From the NCBI RefSeq assembly GCF_002355895.1, contig NZ_AP017652.1:839001-903000 (forward strand): a stretch of 64,000 nucleotides of DNA. Direction: 5' to 3'. Within the stretch, counting starts at the first letter, position 1. The number at the start of each line of letters is the position of its first letter. The notes under the pieces are model-generated. The model was not told where the DNA came from and made no database searches. It saw nothing but the letters and a program-made list of their open reading frames with translations. Shown here one piece after another: positions 44,098-52,342 of this stretch. The position numbers and the translations under genes are program-made. Origin of the DNA: Streptococcus sp. NPS 308. Its GTDB lineage: Bacteria; Bacillota; Bacilli; Lactobacillales; Streptococcaceae.

Positions 44098-46707
44098 ATG
44101 ACTTTCATTTACGAAACTTATGATACGGTCAGTCGGTCAGGCTTCAAAAACTTTCGAGTAGATTTGCCAGATTACATTACTAAAAACCTGAAACACTCTT
44201 TGCGTCTTTATCAAGAGGAAGCGATTGGACGCTATTTATACTATAAATCAGATGAAAATCGTGCGATTCCAGAGCAAGTCCTCTACAATATGGCGACTGG
44301 TTCTGGGAAGACGCTTTTGATGGCGGCGGTTATCTTGGAAAAGTACCAGCAAGGCGAGCGAAACTTCATCTTCTTTGTCAATAACGACAATATTCTTACC
44401 AAAACCAAGGATAATTTCTTGGTGAGCTCTTCTGGTAAGTACCTTTTTGCGGACAAGATTGTCATGGACGGGCAAATCGTGACAGTTCGTGAAGTGATGG
44501 ATTTTTCAGATAGTCGTGAAGATAGTATCAATATCGTTTTCACCACCATCCAAAAACTCCACCAAGACCTGAATTCGCCACGAGAAAATCGTCTGTCTTA
44601 TGAGCAGTTCAAGGATATTTCTGTTGTCATGTTGGCGGATGAAGCCCATCACTTGAATGCTGGATTGGATACAAACGAGAAAAAAGACAACACTAGCTGG
44701 ACGTCTACCATTGAAGCTATCCAGAACACCGCTAAAAAATCCAGTATTTTTGAGTTTACGGCAACGATTGACCTAACAAATCCAACCTTAGCTCAAAAGT
44801 ACGAAAAATCCTTACTTTTCAAATATGATTTGAAGGAATTTCGACTGGATAAATATTCAAAAGATGTTCTCTTTCATCTGGTGGATGGCGAAATCAATAA
44901 TCGTATGTTGCAGGCTATTATCATCAGCCAATATCGCAAGAAAATAGCGCTAAAAAATGGCATCAATCTGAAACCTTTGGTTATGTTCAAATCGCAGAAG
45001 ATTGCTGAGAGCCAAGAAAACTTAGATGCTTTTTTAAGCTTGCTCGAAAATCTTACTCCAGCAGATATTCAAGCGCAACGTGAGCTTGTTTCAGAAATGG
45101 ATGAAAAATCCAGTATCTTAAAAAAAGTGTTTGCTTACTTCGAGACAGTTGGCATTTCTGATGCTGACTTGATTGCAGAGCTTCAGGAAGATTTTCGAAA
45201 AGAACGTCTGCTATTAGTGGACGGGAAAAACAAGAACAAAGACAGACTCACTCTCCTCAATACCTTGGAACAACCAACAAATGAAATCCGTGCGATCTTT
45301 GCCGTGGATATGCTTAATGAAGGCTGGGACGTTCTCAATCTTTTCGATATCGTCCGTCTTTATGACACCCGTGATGGTAAGACTACAAAAAACGGATTTG
45401 TCGCTGGGAAAACCACCAATACCGAGAAGCAGTTGATTGGCCGTGGTGCTCGTTATTATCCTTTTGTGATTGGAGATAATTTTGATGAAAAATACACTCG
45501 AAAGTTTGATGAGAATGAAAACAACGAACTTCGAGTGATTGAACAACTTCATTATCATTCTGCGAACAACCCTCGCTATATTTCAGAACTCAAGCAAGTC
45601 TTGCGCGAATCTGGGATTTATGATGACCAAAATCTGGAAGAACGTGAGCTCAAACTTAAGGAGTCTTTCAAGAAAACTCGAACCTACACAGATGGCGTCG
45701 TTTGGATGAATAAACGCCTCTCTTATGAGCAGCTACTTGAACAACGTCAAGGAAGTCTATTTGATACGAATTTCATCCCCAAATCTTTCGAAGTCAAACT
45801 CCCAACCCACGGTGTGCGAGATATTGAGGCATTTGATGAAGGAAATTATGTTTCGGAATCATTAGAGGCGATTACCTTCAAATTCGGCAAAGTTATCAGC
45901 AACAATATTGTCAGAACGGCTATCAATCGCAATAAAAAGTTCTCGTTCGATAATCTACAGAGAGCCTTTGTAGGATTGTCAAATGTTGTTGGATTTATCA
46001 ATATGCTTTCAGATATTGATATGCGAGTGGAGTCTCAGTACAAACTAGTGGAGGATTTAACTCCAGACGATAAACTATACATCACGGAAAAACTTCTCCA
46101 TCACATTGAAAAAGATTTAATTGCGACCGAAGAGCGATACTTTGGTTCTGAAAAATTTGAACAGTATAAGATCAAAGACTTGTTCGCAGATACTATCCTG
46201 CGTAAATACACCATTCAATCTGGTAGCGATAAAGAAATGGGACTATCGCAAAAAGATCCGAATAATAGAATTTATGTCAATTTAGATGCGCTAGATTGGT
46301 ATGCTTATGATGACAATTATGGAACGAATGAAGAAAAATACTTAATTAAGGCTCTCCAAGATGTCATGGCAGACCTAGAAGAAAAATGGACGGATATTTA
46401 CTTGCTTCGAAATGAAAAAGCCGTGCGGATTTATAGCTTCGATAAAGGGCGAGCCTTTGAGCCAGACTTTCTGATGTTTGCGAACGACAAGAAGACTGGT
46501 AATGCTTCATGGCAGATTTTCATCGAGCCAAAGGGAGCTCAATTAATTGCGACAGATAGCTGGAAAGAAGATTTCTTGCTACAAATCTCTGAGCTAGATG
46601 AGGCGAGAACGCTAGTTGATGATGATCGTTATCGTATTGTAGGTTTGCCGTTCTTCAATGAGATGATAAGTAAGGACGAGGTCAAGGAACAACTACGGAC
46701 ACTTTAA
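44098..46707 (+). CDS. res: Type III restriction enzyme Res subunit (helicase-nuclease)
   Basis: 869-aa SF2 ATPase with a C-terminal nuclease. Together with Mod it scans DNA and cuts near paired unmethylated sites. Walker A A-T-G-S-G-K-T is at 66-72, the D-E-A-H-H box at 181-185, and the helicase motif VI region contains Q-L-I-G-R-G-A-R-Y-Y. The endonuclease core is E-P-D-F (D790) with F-I-E-P-K-G (E810, K812). Complete and unbroken. The ATG follows the mod stop by 3 bp, so the two are translated together. Confidence 0.93.
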   Translation: MTFIYETYDTVSRSGFKNFRVDLPDYITKNLKHSLRLYQEEAIGRYLYYKSDENRAIPEQVLYNMATGSGKTLLMAAVILEKYQQGERNFIFFVNNDNILTKTKDNFLVSSSGKYLFADKIVMDGQIVTVREVMDFSDSREDSINIVFTTIQKLHQDLNSPRENRLSYEQFKDISVVMLADEAHHLNAGLDTNEKKDNTSWTSTIEAIQNTAKKSSIFEFTATIDLTNPTLAQKYEKSLLFKYDLKEFRLDKYSKDVLFHLVDGEINNRMLQAIIISQYRKKIALKNGINLKPLVMFKSQKIAESQENLDAFLSLLENLTPADIQAQRELVSEMDEKSSILKKVFAYFETVGISDADLIAELQEDFRKERLLLVDGKNKNKDRLTLLNTLEQPTNEIRAIFAVDMLNEGWDVLNLFDIVRLYDTRDGKTTKNGFVAGKTTNTEKQLIGRGARYYPFVIGDNFDEKYTRKFDENENNELRVIEQLHYHSANNPRYISELKQVLRESGIYDDQNLEERELKLKESFKKTRTYTDGVVWMNKRLSYEQLLEQRQGSLFDTNFIPKSFEVKLPTHGVRDIEAFDEGNYVSESLEAITFKFGKVISNNIVRTAINRNKKFSFDNLQRAFVGLSNVVGFINMLSDIDMRVESQYKLVEDLTPDDKLYITEKLLHHIEKDLIATEERYFGSEKFEQYKIKDLFADTILRKYTIQSGSDKEMGLSQKDPNNRIYVNLDALDWYAYDDNYGTNEEKYLIKALQDVMADLEEKWTDIYLLRNEKAVRIYSFDKGRAFEPDFLMFANDKKTGNASWQIFIEPKGAQLIATDSWKEDFLLQISELDEARTLVDDDRYRIVGLPFFNEMISKDEVKEQLRTL

Positions 46708-46734
46708 TACATATCTTGAGTAGGAGATAAGAAA

Positions 46735-48216
46735 ATGTATATTTCTAAAATTAAACTAGTAAACTTTAAGAGTTTTAAAGGAGAGCATGTTATTGAATTC
46801 TCGGAAGGTGTAAATTTTTTCGTAGGAAACAATAACTGTGGTAAGACGACAATTTTTAAAGCAATTGAATTCATTCAGAGTGGAAAAAACAAGTTAGATT
46901 TTATAACTCAGGGTCATGAGACTGAAAATATATCTGTCGAACTTGAATTCAAAGGTGCAGATCTCAGTGAAATAGTTAATGATGAAAATCTAAATCTTAA
47001 TAAATACAGTGACTATGTAATCGACAACGAAGATGGTACGTATAGTCTTAGGGTTTTAAGGTCGTCTCAGGAATGTGAAGTAACGCAAGGCAAAAAAACA
47101 GTTTCTTTAGATATCTCAAAAGTAAGGATTTATAATCCAAATTCAACCGAGGAAGATGATATAAAGAGGTTTGAAAACCCCACAGGTATTGATAAAACGA
47201 TTACTGCGTTATTTGATGCTCAGTTTGTATATTCGGATATAAGGAATGAAGATTATCAAGATTTTGGTAAGACCAAAATAATAGGTAAAATAATTAATGA
47301 CATAACAAAAGATTTTCAAAAAGGCGATACCTGGAGAGAATTTCAAGATGCTCATAACAAAACTTTTGGAGATGAAGGGTTGGGTAGAATTCTTGAAGGA
47401 ATTGCGACTAAAATTTCCTCCGTGTTGAGAGAGCAGTATGGAGATGGTGAGGTACAATTTAATTTTGGATTGCCTGAAATTGATAATTTCTTTAAGACGG
47501 GTAGTCTTCTTCTTTCGGATAATGGTATTTCAACTTCTGTTTCAGAAAAAGGTACTGGAATGCAACGGGCATTAGCTTTAAGCTTAATTCAAGTTTATGC
47601 TGGTGTGCTTGATAATGAAGAGGAAACATTATCTAAGCCAATTATGTTTTTTATTGATGAGCCTGAGACATTTTTACATCCTAAAGCTCAAGATAAACTT
47701 ATCGATTCACTCAATAAAATTTCTGAAAAGTATCAAGTTTTTATTACGACTCATTCTCCTTACCTGTTAAAAAAGTTTGATTGTAGAACTCAGCAAATCA
47801 ATATTTTTTCCAAGAATGGCGACGGGGTAAATTTTGTATCGGATAAGCGGGAATTAAATTTATTCGGAACCACCTCACCGACAATAGGAGAAATAAACTA
47901 CATTGCTTTTGGAGTAAACAGCGTGGAATTTCACAATGAACTATATGGATTTATCCAAGCAAAAGCTATTGATGAGGATGAAAAAAATTACTCCGAGAAA
48001 GGATTCGAAAAATGGCTTGTAGGTAAAGGTGTAGCTCAAGATAAAGACTATCATCGTTTATTAAAAAACGGGGATACTCAACAAGAGCAAAAAACTCTTC
48101 CAACCTTAATTCGCAACATCATACATCATCCAGAAAATCAAAATAACAGCTATACTACAGAAGAGCTGGAAGAATCAACAGAATTACTTTTGAATATTTT
48201 ACGTGATTTAGTGTAA
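46735..48216 (+). CDS. AAA/ABC-type ATPase with C-terminal RNxxxH motif, third gene of the type III cluster
   Basis: 493-aa OLD/RecF-like ATPase. Walker A G-N-N-N-C-G-K-T (31-38), an ABC-like signature region S-E-K-G-T-G-M-Q (270-277) and Walker B F-F-I-D-E-P-E (D308) followed by H-P are visible, with T-T-H-S-P after. There is no obvious TOPRIM motif downstream. The C-terminal domain instead has I-R-N-I-I-H-H-P-E-N near residue 460, matching the R-N-x3-H pattern of HEPN ribonucleases (inference). It starts 27 bp after res with RBS TAGGAGA and is followed by a terminator, so it belongs to the restriction cluster. A defence role is likely. Confidence 0.8.
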   Translation: MYISKIKLVNFKSFKGEHVIEFSEGVNFFVGNNNCGKTTIFKAIEFIQSGKNKLDFITQGHETENISVELEFKGADLSEIVNDENLNLNKYSDYVIDNEDGTYSLRVLRSSQECEVTQGKKTVSLDISKVRIYNPNSTEEDDIKRFENPTGIDKTITALFDAQFVYSDIRNEDYQDFGKTKIIGKIINDITKDFQKGDTWREFQDAHNKTFGDEGLGRILEGIATKISSVLREQYGDGEVQFNFGLPEIDNFFKTGSLLLSDNGISTSVSEKGTGMQRALALSLIQVYAGVLDNEEETLSKPIMFFIDEPETFLHPKAQDKLIDSLNKISEKYQVFITTHSPYLLKKFDCRTQQINIFSKNGDGVNFVSDKRELNLFGTTSPTIGEINYIAFGVNSVEFHNELYGFIQAKAIDEDEKNYSEKGFEKWLVGKGVAQDKDYHRLLKNGDTQQEQKTLPTLIRNIIHHPENQNNSYTTEELEESTELLLNILRDLV

Positions 48217-48223
48217 AATACAC

Positions 48224-48252
48224 AGGATGTCTTGATATAGATGTCCTTTTTT
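48224..48252 (+). terminator. Terminator after the type III cluster
   Basis: 9-bp stem AGGATGTCT / AGATGTCCT (two G-T wobbles), 6-nt loop, then T run. Confidence 0.75.
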
Positions 48253-48274
48253 GGTTTATGGAAATATTATCATT

Positions 48275-48303
48275 TTGGACTGCTGTTTGCTCTGTGGTAT
48301 AAT
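48275..48303 (+). promoter_or_regulatory. Promoter giving a leaderless tex mRNA
   Basis: TTGGAC (48275-48280), 17 bp, then TATAAT (48298-48303) with an extended TG. The -10 ends six bases before the tex ATG. Confidence 0.82.
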
Positions 48304-48309
48304 AGATTC

Positions 48310-50439
48310 ATGGATAAAAAATATGAAAAAATCTCCCAAGATTTGGGAGTAACCTTAAAGCAAATCGATACCATTCTAAGTTTGACGGCTGAGGGGGCGA
48401 CAATTCCCTTCATCGCGCGTTATCGCAAGGACATGACTGGTAGTCTGGATGAGGTGGCGATTAAGGCCATTATCGACTTGGATAAAAGTCTGACAAATCT
48501 CAACGACCGTAAAGAAGCTGTCTTAGCTAAGATTCAAGAACAAGGCAAACTAACCAAGGAATTGGAAGCAGCTATTTTGGCAGCTGAAAAATTAGCAGAC
48601 GTAGAAGAACTCTATCTTCCTTATAAGGAAAAACGTCGGACCAAGGCAACCATTGCCCGTGAAGCTGGACTCTTTCCTCTTGCTCGCTTGATTTTGCAAA
48701 ACGTAGATGGCTTAGAGAAAGAAGCTGAGAAGTTTGTCTGTGAAGGATTTGCGACTGGTCAAGAAGCCTTGGCTGGTGCGGTTGATATCTTGGTCGAAGC
48801 CTTATCGGAAGATGTGACTTTGCGTTCACTGACCTATCAGGAAGTGTTGAGACACTCTAAAATCACTTCACAAGTCAAGGATGAAAATCTTGATGAAAAG
48901 CAAGTTTTCCAGATTTATTATGATTTTTCAGAGACAGTTGGTAATATGCAGGGCTATCGAACCTTAGCCCTCAATCGTGGGGAAAAATTAGGCATCTTGA
49001 AAGTCGGCTTTGAACATGCGACGGATCGTATTCTAGCTTCCTTCGCTGCCCGGTTCAAGGTGAAAAATGCCTATATAGATGAAGTTGTTCAACAGTCAGT
49101 TAAGAAAAAGGTCTTGCCTGCTATCGAGCGCCGTATTCGGACAGAATTAACCGAGAAGGCAGAAGAAGGAGCAATTCAACTCTTTTCGGATAATCTGCGC
49201 AATCTCCTCTTGGTTGCTCCACTGAAAGGGCGCGTGGTTCTAGGCTTTGACCCTGCCTTTCGTACAGGTGCCAAGCTGGCTGTCGTCGATGCGACGGGGA
49301 AAATGCTGACGACCCAAGTCATCTATCCTGTTAAACCAGCTTCAGCTCGTCAAATCGAAGAAGCCAAGCGAGACTTGACCGACCTGATTGGCCAGTATGG
49401 CGTAGAAATTATTGCCATTGGAAATGGGACGGCCAGTCGTGAAAGTGAAGCCTTTGTAGCGGAAGTTCTGAAAGATTTTCCTGAGGTCAGCTATGTCATC
49501 GTCAATGAAAGTGGCGCTTCCGTATACTCTGCCAGTGAACTTGCTCGTCAGGAGTTTCCAGAATTAACCGTTGAAAAACGCTCGGCTATTTCTATCGCCC
49601 GTCGTTTGCAAGATCCGCTTGCCGAATTGGTCAAAATTGATCCCAAGTCAATCGGTGTCGGGCAATACCAGCACGATGTCAGTCAGAAGAAACTGTCTGA
49701 AAGTCTGGACTTTGTCGTGGATACCGTAGTTAACCAGGTCGGTGTCAATGTCAATACAGCCAGCCCAGCACTTCTTTCCCACGTAGCTGGACTCAATAAA
49801 ACTATCTCTGAAAATATCGTCAAATACCGTGAAGAAGAAGGAAAAATCACTTCACGCTCTCAAATTAAGAAAGTTCCTCGTCTCGGTGCCAAAGCCTTTG
49901 AGCAAGCTGCTGGTTTCCTCCGTATTCCTGAAAGTAGCAATATCCTTGATAATACAGGAGTTCATCCAGAGAACTATGCTGCCGTCAAAGAGCTTTTCAA
50001 ACGCTTGGATATCAAAGACTTGAATGAAGAGGCACAAAGTAAGCTTAAGTCCCTTTCAGTTAAGGAGATGGCACAGGAACTGAATCTCGGCCCAGAAACC
50101 CTTAAAGATATCATTGCCGACCTTCTTAAACCAGGTCGAGATTTCCGGGACTCCTTTGATGCACCTGTGCTTCGCCAAGATGTCTTGGATATCAAGGATT
50201 TAAAAGTCGGCCAGAAGCTGGAAGGTGTGGTGCGTAATGTCGTTGATTTCGGTGCATTCGTTGATATTGGGATTCACGAAGACGGCCTCATTCATATTTC
50301 CCACATGAGTCGCAAATTTATCAAACATCCTAGTCAAGTGGTGTCTGTTGGAGATTTGGTAACGGTTTGGGTTAAGAAAATCGATACCGAGCGTGAAAAA
50401 GTTAATCTGTCGCTCTTAGCTCCAGATGAAACTGACTAA
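48310..50439 (+). CDS. tex: Tex family RNA-binding transcription accessory protein
   Basis: 709-aa Tex. Domains in order: an N-terminal helical region, a YqgF/RNase H-like domain ([11 protein letters not shown], about 335 onward), helix-hairpin-helix motifs ([11 protein letters not shown] and [12 protein letters not shown]), and a C-terminal S1 domain (about 630-705). It binds RNA and is linked to transcript and stress control. ATG 48310 (M-D-K-K-Y-E-K-I) matches the family start. It lies six bases after the -10 with no RBS, so translation looks leaderless. It overlaps the SprT-like gene by 14 bp. Confidence 0.93.
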   Translation: MDKKYEKISQDLGVTLKQIDTILSLTAEGATIPFIARYRKDMTGSLDEVAIKAIIDLDKSLTNLNDRKEAVLAKIQEQGKLTKELEAAILAAEKLADVEELYLPYKEKRRTKATIAREAGLFPLARLILQNVDGLEKEAEKFVCEGFATGQEALAGAVDILVEALSEDVTLRSLTYQEVLRHSKITSQVKDENLDEKQVFQIYYDFSETVGNMQGYRTLALNRGEKLGILKVGFEHATDRILASFAARFKVKNAYIDEVVQQSVKKKVLPAIERRIRTELTEKAEEGAIQLFSDNLRNLLLVAPLKGRVVLGFDPAFRTGAKLAVVDATGKMLTTQVIYPVKPASARQIEEAKRDLTDLIGQYGVEIIAIGNGTASRESEAFVAEVLKDFPEVSYVIVNESGASVYSASELARQEFPELTVEKRSAISIARRLQDPLAELVKIDPKSIGVGQYQHDVSQKKLSESLDFVVDTVVNQVGVNVNTASPALLSHVAGLNKTISENIVKYREEEGKITSRSQIKKVPRLGAKAFEQAAGFLRIPESSNILDNTGVHPENYAAVKELFKRLDIKDLNEEAQSKLKSLSVKEMAQELNLGPETLKDIIADLLKPGRDFRDSFDAPVLRQDVLDIKDLKVGQKLEGVVRNVVDFGAFVDIGIHEDGLIHISHMSRKFIKHPSQVVSVGDLVTVWVKKIDTEREKVNLSLLAPDETD

Positions 50440-50869
50440 GTACGTTCAGTCTGTTTCCCTCGAAGACTTTGGTATACCTTTTATACACCAAGCCCGGTGG
50501 AATTCTCGTCTGCGAACGACAGGTGGGCGATTTTTCCCTAAGGATGGGCATTTGGATTTTAATCCCAAGGTCTATAATGAACTTGGTTTGGAGGTTTTTC
50601 GGAAAATCGTGCGCCATGAACTCTGTCACTATCACCTTTATTTTCAGAAAAAGGGTTATCGACATAAGGACCGAGATTTCAAGGAACTTTTGAAAGAAGT
50701 GGATGGACTACGCTTTGTCCCCCCTTTGAAAGACCAAAACACCTACCTAGTCTATCAGTGTCAATCCTGTCAGCAAACTTATCAGCGCAAGCGTAGGATT
50801 GATACCAAACGCTATCGTTGTGGCGTCTGCCGTGGTAAACTCGTCATCTTAAATCGGCCTAAGGACTGA
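50426..50869 (+). CDS. SprT-like zinc protein
   Basis: 147-aa SprT family protein. The metallopeptidase-like H-E-L-C-H motif is at 64-68. A zinc ribbon of two CxxC pairs (C112/C115 and C132/C135) closes the C-terminus. SprT-like proteins are presumed metalloproteases related to SPRTN, but activity in bacteria is not established. It overlaps tex by 14 bp, so it should be translated from the tex mRNA. Confidence 0.9.
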   Translation: MKLTKYVQSVSLEDFGIPFIHQARWNSRLRTTGGRFFPKDGHLDFNPKVYNELGLEVFRKIVRHELCHYHLYFQKKGYRHKDRDFKELLKEVDGLRFVPPLKDQNTYLVYQCQSCQQTYQRKRRIDTKRYRCGVCRGKLVILNRPKD

Positions 50870-50888
50870 TGTTTGTGAACCTGTTTCA

Positions 50889-50897
50889 TGCTATACT
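50889..50897 (+). promoter_or_regulatory. Extended -10 promoter of the PspC-domain gene
   Basis: TG-c-TATACT, about 32 bp before the ATG at 50929. Confidence 0.65.
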
Positions 50898-50928
50898 ACT
50901 TGTAAGAATACCGAAAGAGGAACAAATC

Positions 50929-51201
50929 ATGAATAATAAATTTTATAAAATGAAACGAAATAGTATGGTATCGGGAGTTTTAGCTGGTCTATCAGACAAG
51001 TGGAATTTTGATGTGACTCTAGTCCGCTTTCTCTTTGCTATTTTTACCATATCAAATTTTGGGATTGGCGTGATTATCTACATCATCCTAGCCTCTATCC
51101 TGCCAACTAAGGAAGAAATCGAAGCAGAAATGTATGGAACAGGACCACGCAAACGCAAGGAAGCCGAAGCCATTGATGACAATGATGGACGGTTTTGGTG
51201 A
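50929..51201 (+). CDS. PspC-domain membrane protein
   Basis: 90-aa protein with the phage-shock-protein-C domain: K-M-K-R-N-S-M-V-S-G-V-L-A-G-L-S-D-K-W at about 7-25, then two hydrophobic segments (about 32-60), then a charged tail. These proteins sense or respond to membrane stress. I chose ATG 50929, with AAAGAGGAAC before it. The longer in-frame start at 50869 sits upstream of the promoter -10 and is unlikely. Confidence 0.88.
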   Translation: MNNKFYKMKRNSMVSGVLAGLSDKWNFDVTLVRFLFAIFTISNFGIGVIIYIILASILPTKEEIEAEMYGTGPRKRKEAEAIDDNDGRFW

Positions 51202-51272
51202 GTTGGATTTTGAAATAGTTTACAGACACTTTCCTTATTTCTCAAAGAAGTCAGAAAAAGAAGTGAACCCTT

Positions 51273-51300
51273 AACCCTTGCATCCGCAAGGGTTTTCTTC
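51273..51300 (+). terminator. Intrinsic terminator after PspC-domain gene
   Basis: 9-bp perfect stem AACCCTTGC / GCAAGGGTT with an ATCC loop, then a T-rich tail interrupted by Cs. Confidence 0.82.
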
Positions 51301-51352
51301 TTGCCTTTCTTTTATGGTAAAATATTGATAGCGAAATTGCTTGATATTCTTC

Positions 51353-51374
51353 AATCTTACAAAAATGTAAGATT
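51353..51374 (+). promoter_or_regulatory. BceR-type operator upstream of the BceAB-like transporter
   Basis: The core TTACA-AAAA-TGTAA (51357-51370) exactly fits the TnACA-N4-TGTAA consensus described for BceR-like response regulators. It lies inside the longer inverted repeat AATCTTAC / GTAAGATT. It is about 210 bp upstream of the ATPase gene. A -10-like TGGTAAAAT precedes it (51315-51323). A weak hairpin with seven Ts (about 51388-51419) follows it. Confidence 0.65.
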
Positions 51375-51458
51375 AAAGTCTCTTTTGTAAGGTTAGGTTA
51401 TGGCAGGCTACCTTTTTTTGCGATAAACTAGACTCATAAAGAACAAAGGAGCAAAACC

Positions 51459-51569
51459 ATGAAAAGAATTTTACAAAAGAAAACAAGAAAACCAAGTCAA
51501 AAAGATATCGAGCGTGTTCAACTAGGATGCGCTATGATGCAAGCACAGTTTCAATTGATGGGATATTAA
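51459..51569 (+). CDS. 36-aa small ORF preceding the BceAB-like transporter
   Basis: Open frame of 36 codons with a good RBS (AAAGGAG, 7-nt spacing). It starts M-K-R-I-L-Q-K-K-T-R-K-P-S-Q-K and ends M-M-Q-A-Q-F-Q-L-M-G-Y. The N-terminal half is strongly basic, the rest amphipathic and Gln/Met-rich. It ends 13 bp before the ATPase gene and shares its transcript. It matches no family I know. It could be a regulatory leader, a small partner of the transporter, or a secretion-independent peptide. Confidence 0.6.
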   Translation: MKRILQKKTRKPSQKDIERVQLGCAMMQAQFQLMGY

Positions 51570-51582
51570 GAAGGGGAAAATC

Positions 51583-52341
51583 ATGACACTTTTAGATGTA
51601 AAACACGTTCAAAAAATCTACAAAACACGTTTCCAAGGCAACCAAGTTGAGGCCCTCAAGGATATTCACTTTACCGTAGAGAAGGGTGACTACGTTGCCA
51701 TCATGGGTGAGTCTGGTTCTGGGAAATCAACCCTGCTCAACATCCTAGCTATGCTGGATAAACCAACTCGAGGTCAGGTTTACTTAAACGGAACAGACAC
51801 AGCCACTATTAAAAATTCACAGGCTTCGAGTTTCCGTCGTGAGAAGTTGGGATTTGTCTTTCAGGACTTTAACTTGCTAGATACCCTGTCTGTTAAGGAC
51901 AATATCTTGCTTCCGCTAGTGTTATCTCGAAAACCCATCACAGAGATGATGAAGAAATTGGTAGTGACAGCTGAAAATTTGGGCATCAACCAATTGCAAG
52001 AGAAGTACCCTTACGAGATCTCAGGTGGTCAAAAGCAGCGGGTAGCAGTAGCACGCGCCATCATCACTGAACCTGAAATTCTCCTTGCGGATGAGCCAAC
52101 AGGGGCACTTGACTCCAAGTCATCTGCAGCTCTTCTAGATGTTTTTGATGAAATCAATGAGCGAGGGCAAACCATTCTCATGGTAACCCACTCAACGGCA
52201 GCAGCCAGCAGGGCCAAGCGAGTTCTCTTTATCAAGGACGGCATTCTTTACAACCAAATCTACCGTGGAGACAAGACAGAGCGTCAAATGTTCCAAGAAA
52301 TCTCTGATACTTTGACTGTTATGGCAAGCGAGGTGAATTAG
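51583..52341 (+). CDS. BceA-type ABC transporter ATPase
   Basis: 252-aa ATPase of a peptide-antibiotic (bacitracin-type) resistance transporter. It has Walker A G-E-S-G-S-G-K-S-T, signature I-S-G-G-Q-K-Q-R, Walker B L-L-A-D-E-P-T-G-A-L-D and the switch His in V-T-H-S. It is nearly the same as pneumococcal SP_0913 as I remember it. RBS AAGGGGA. The permease gene starts 1 bp after its stop. No two-component genes are adjacent, though such transporters normally work with a Bce-type sensor kinase encoded elsewhere. Confidence 0.92.
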   Translation: MTLLDVKHVQKIYKTRFQGNQVEALKDIHFTVEKGDYVAIMGESGSGKSTLLNILAMLDKPTRGQVYLNGTDTATIKNSQASSFRREKLGFVFQDFNLLDTLSVKDNILLPLVLSRKPITEMMKKLVVTAENLGINQLQEKYPYEISGGQKQRVAVARAIITEPEILLADEPTGALDSKSSAALLDVFDEINERGQTILMVTHSTAAASRAKRVLFIKDGILYNQIYRGDKTERQMFQEISDTLTVMASEVN

Positions 52342-52342
52342 T

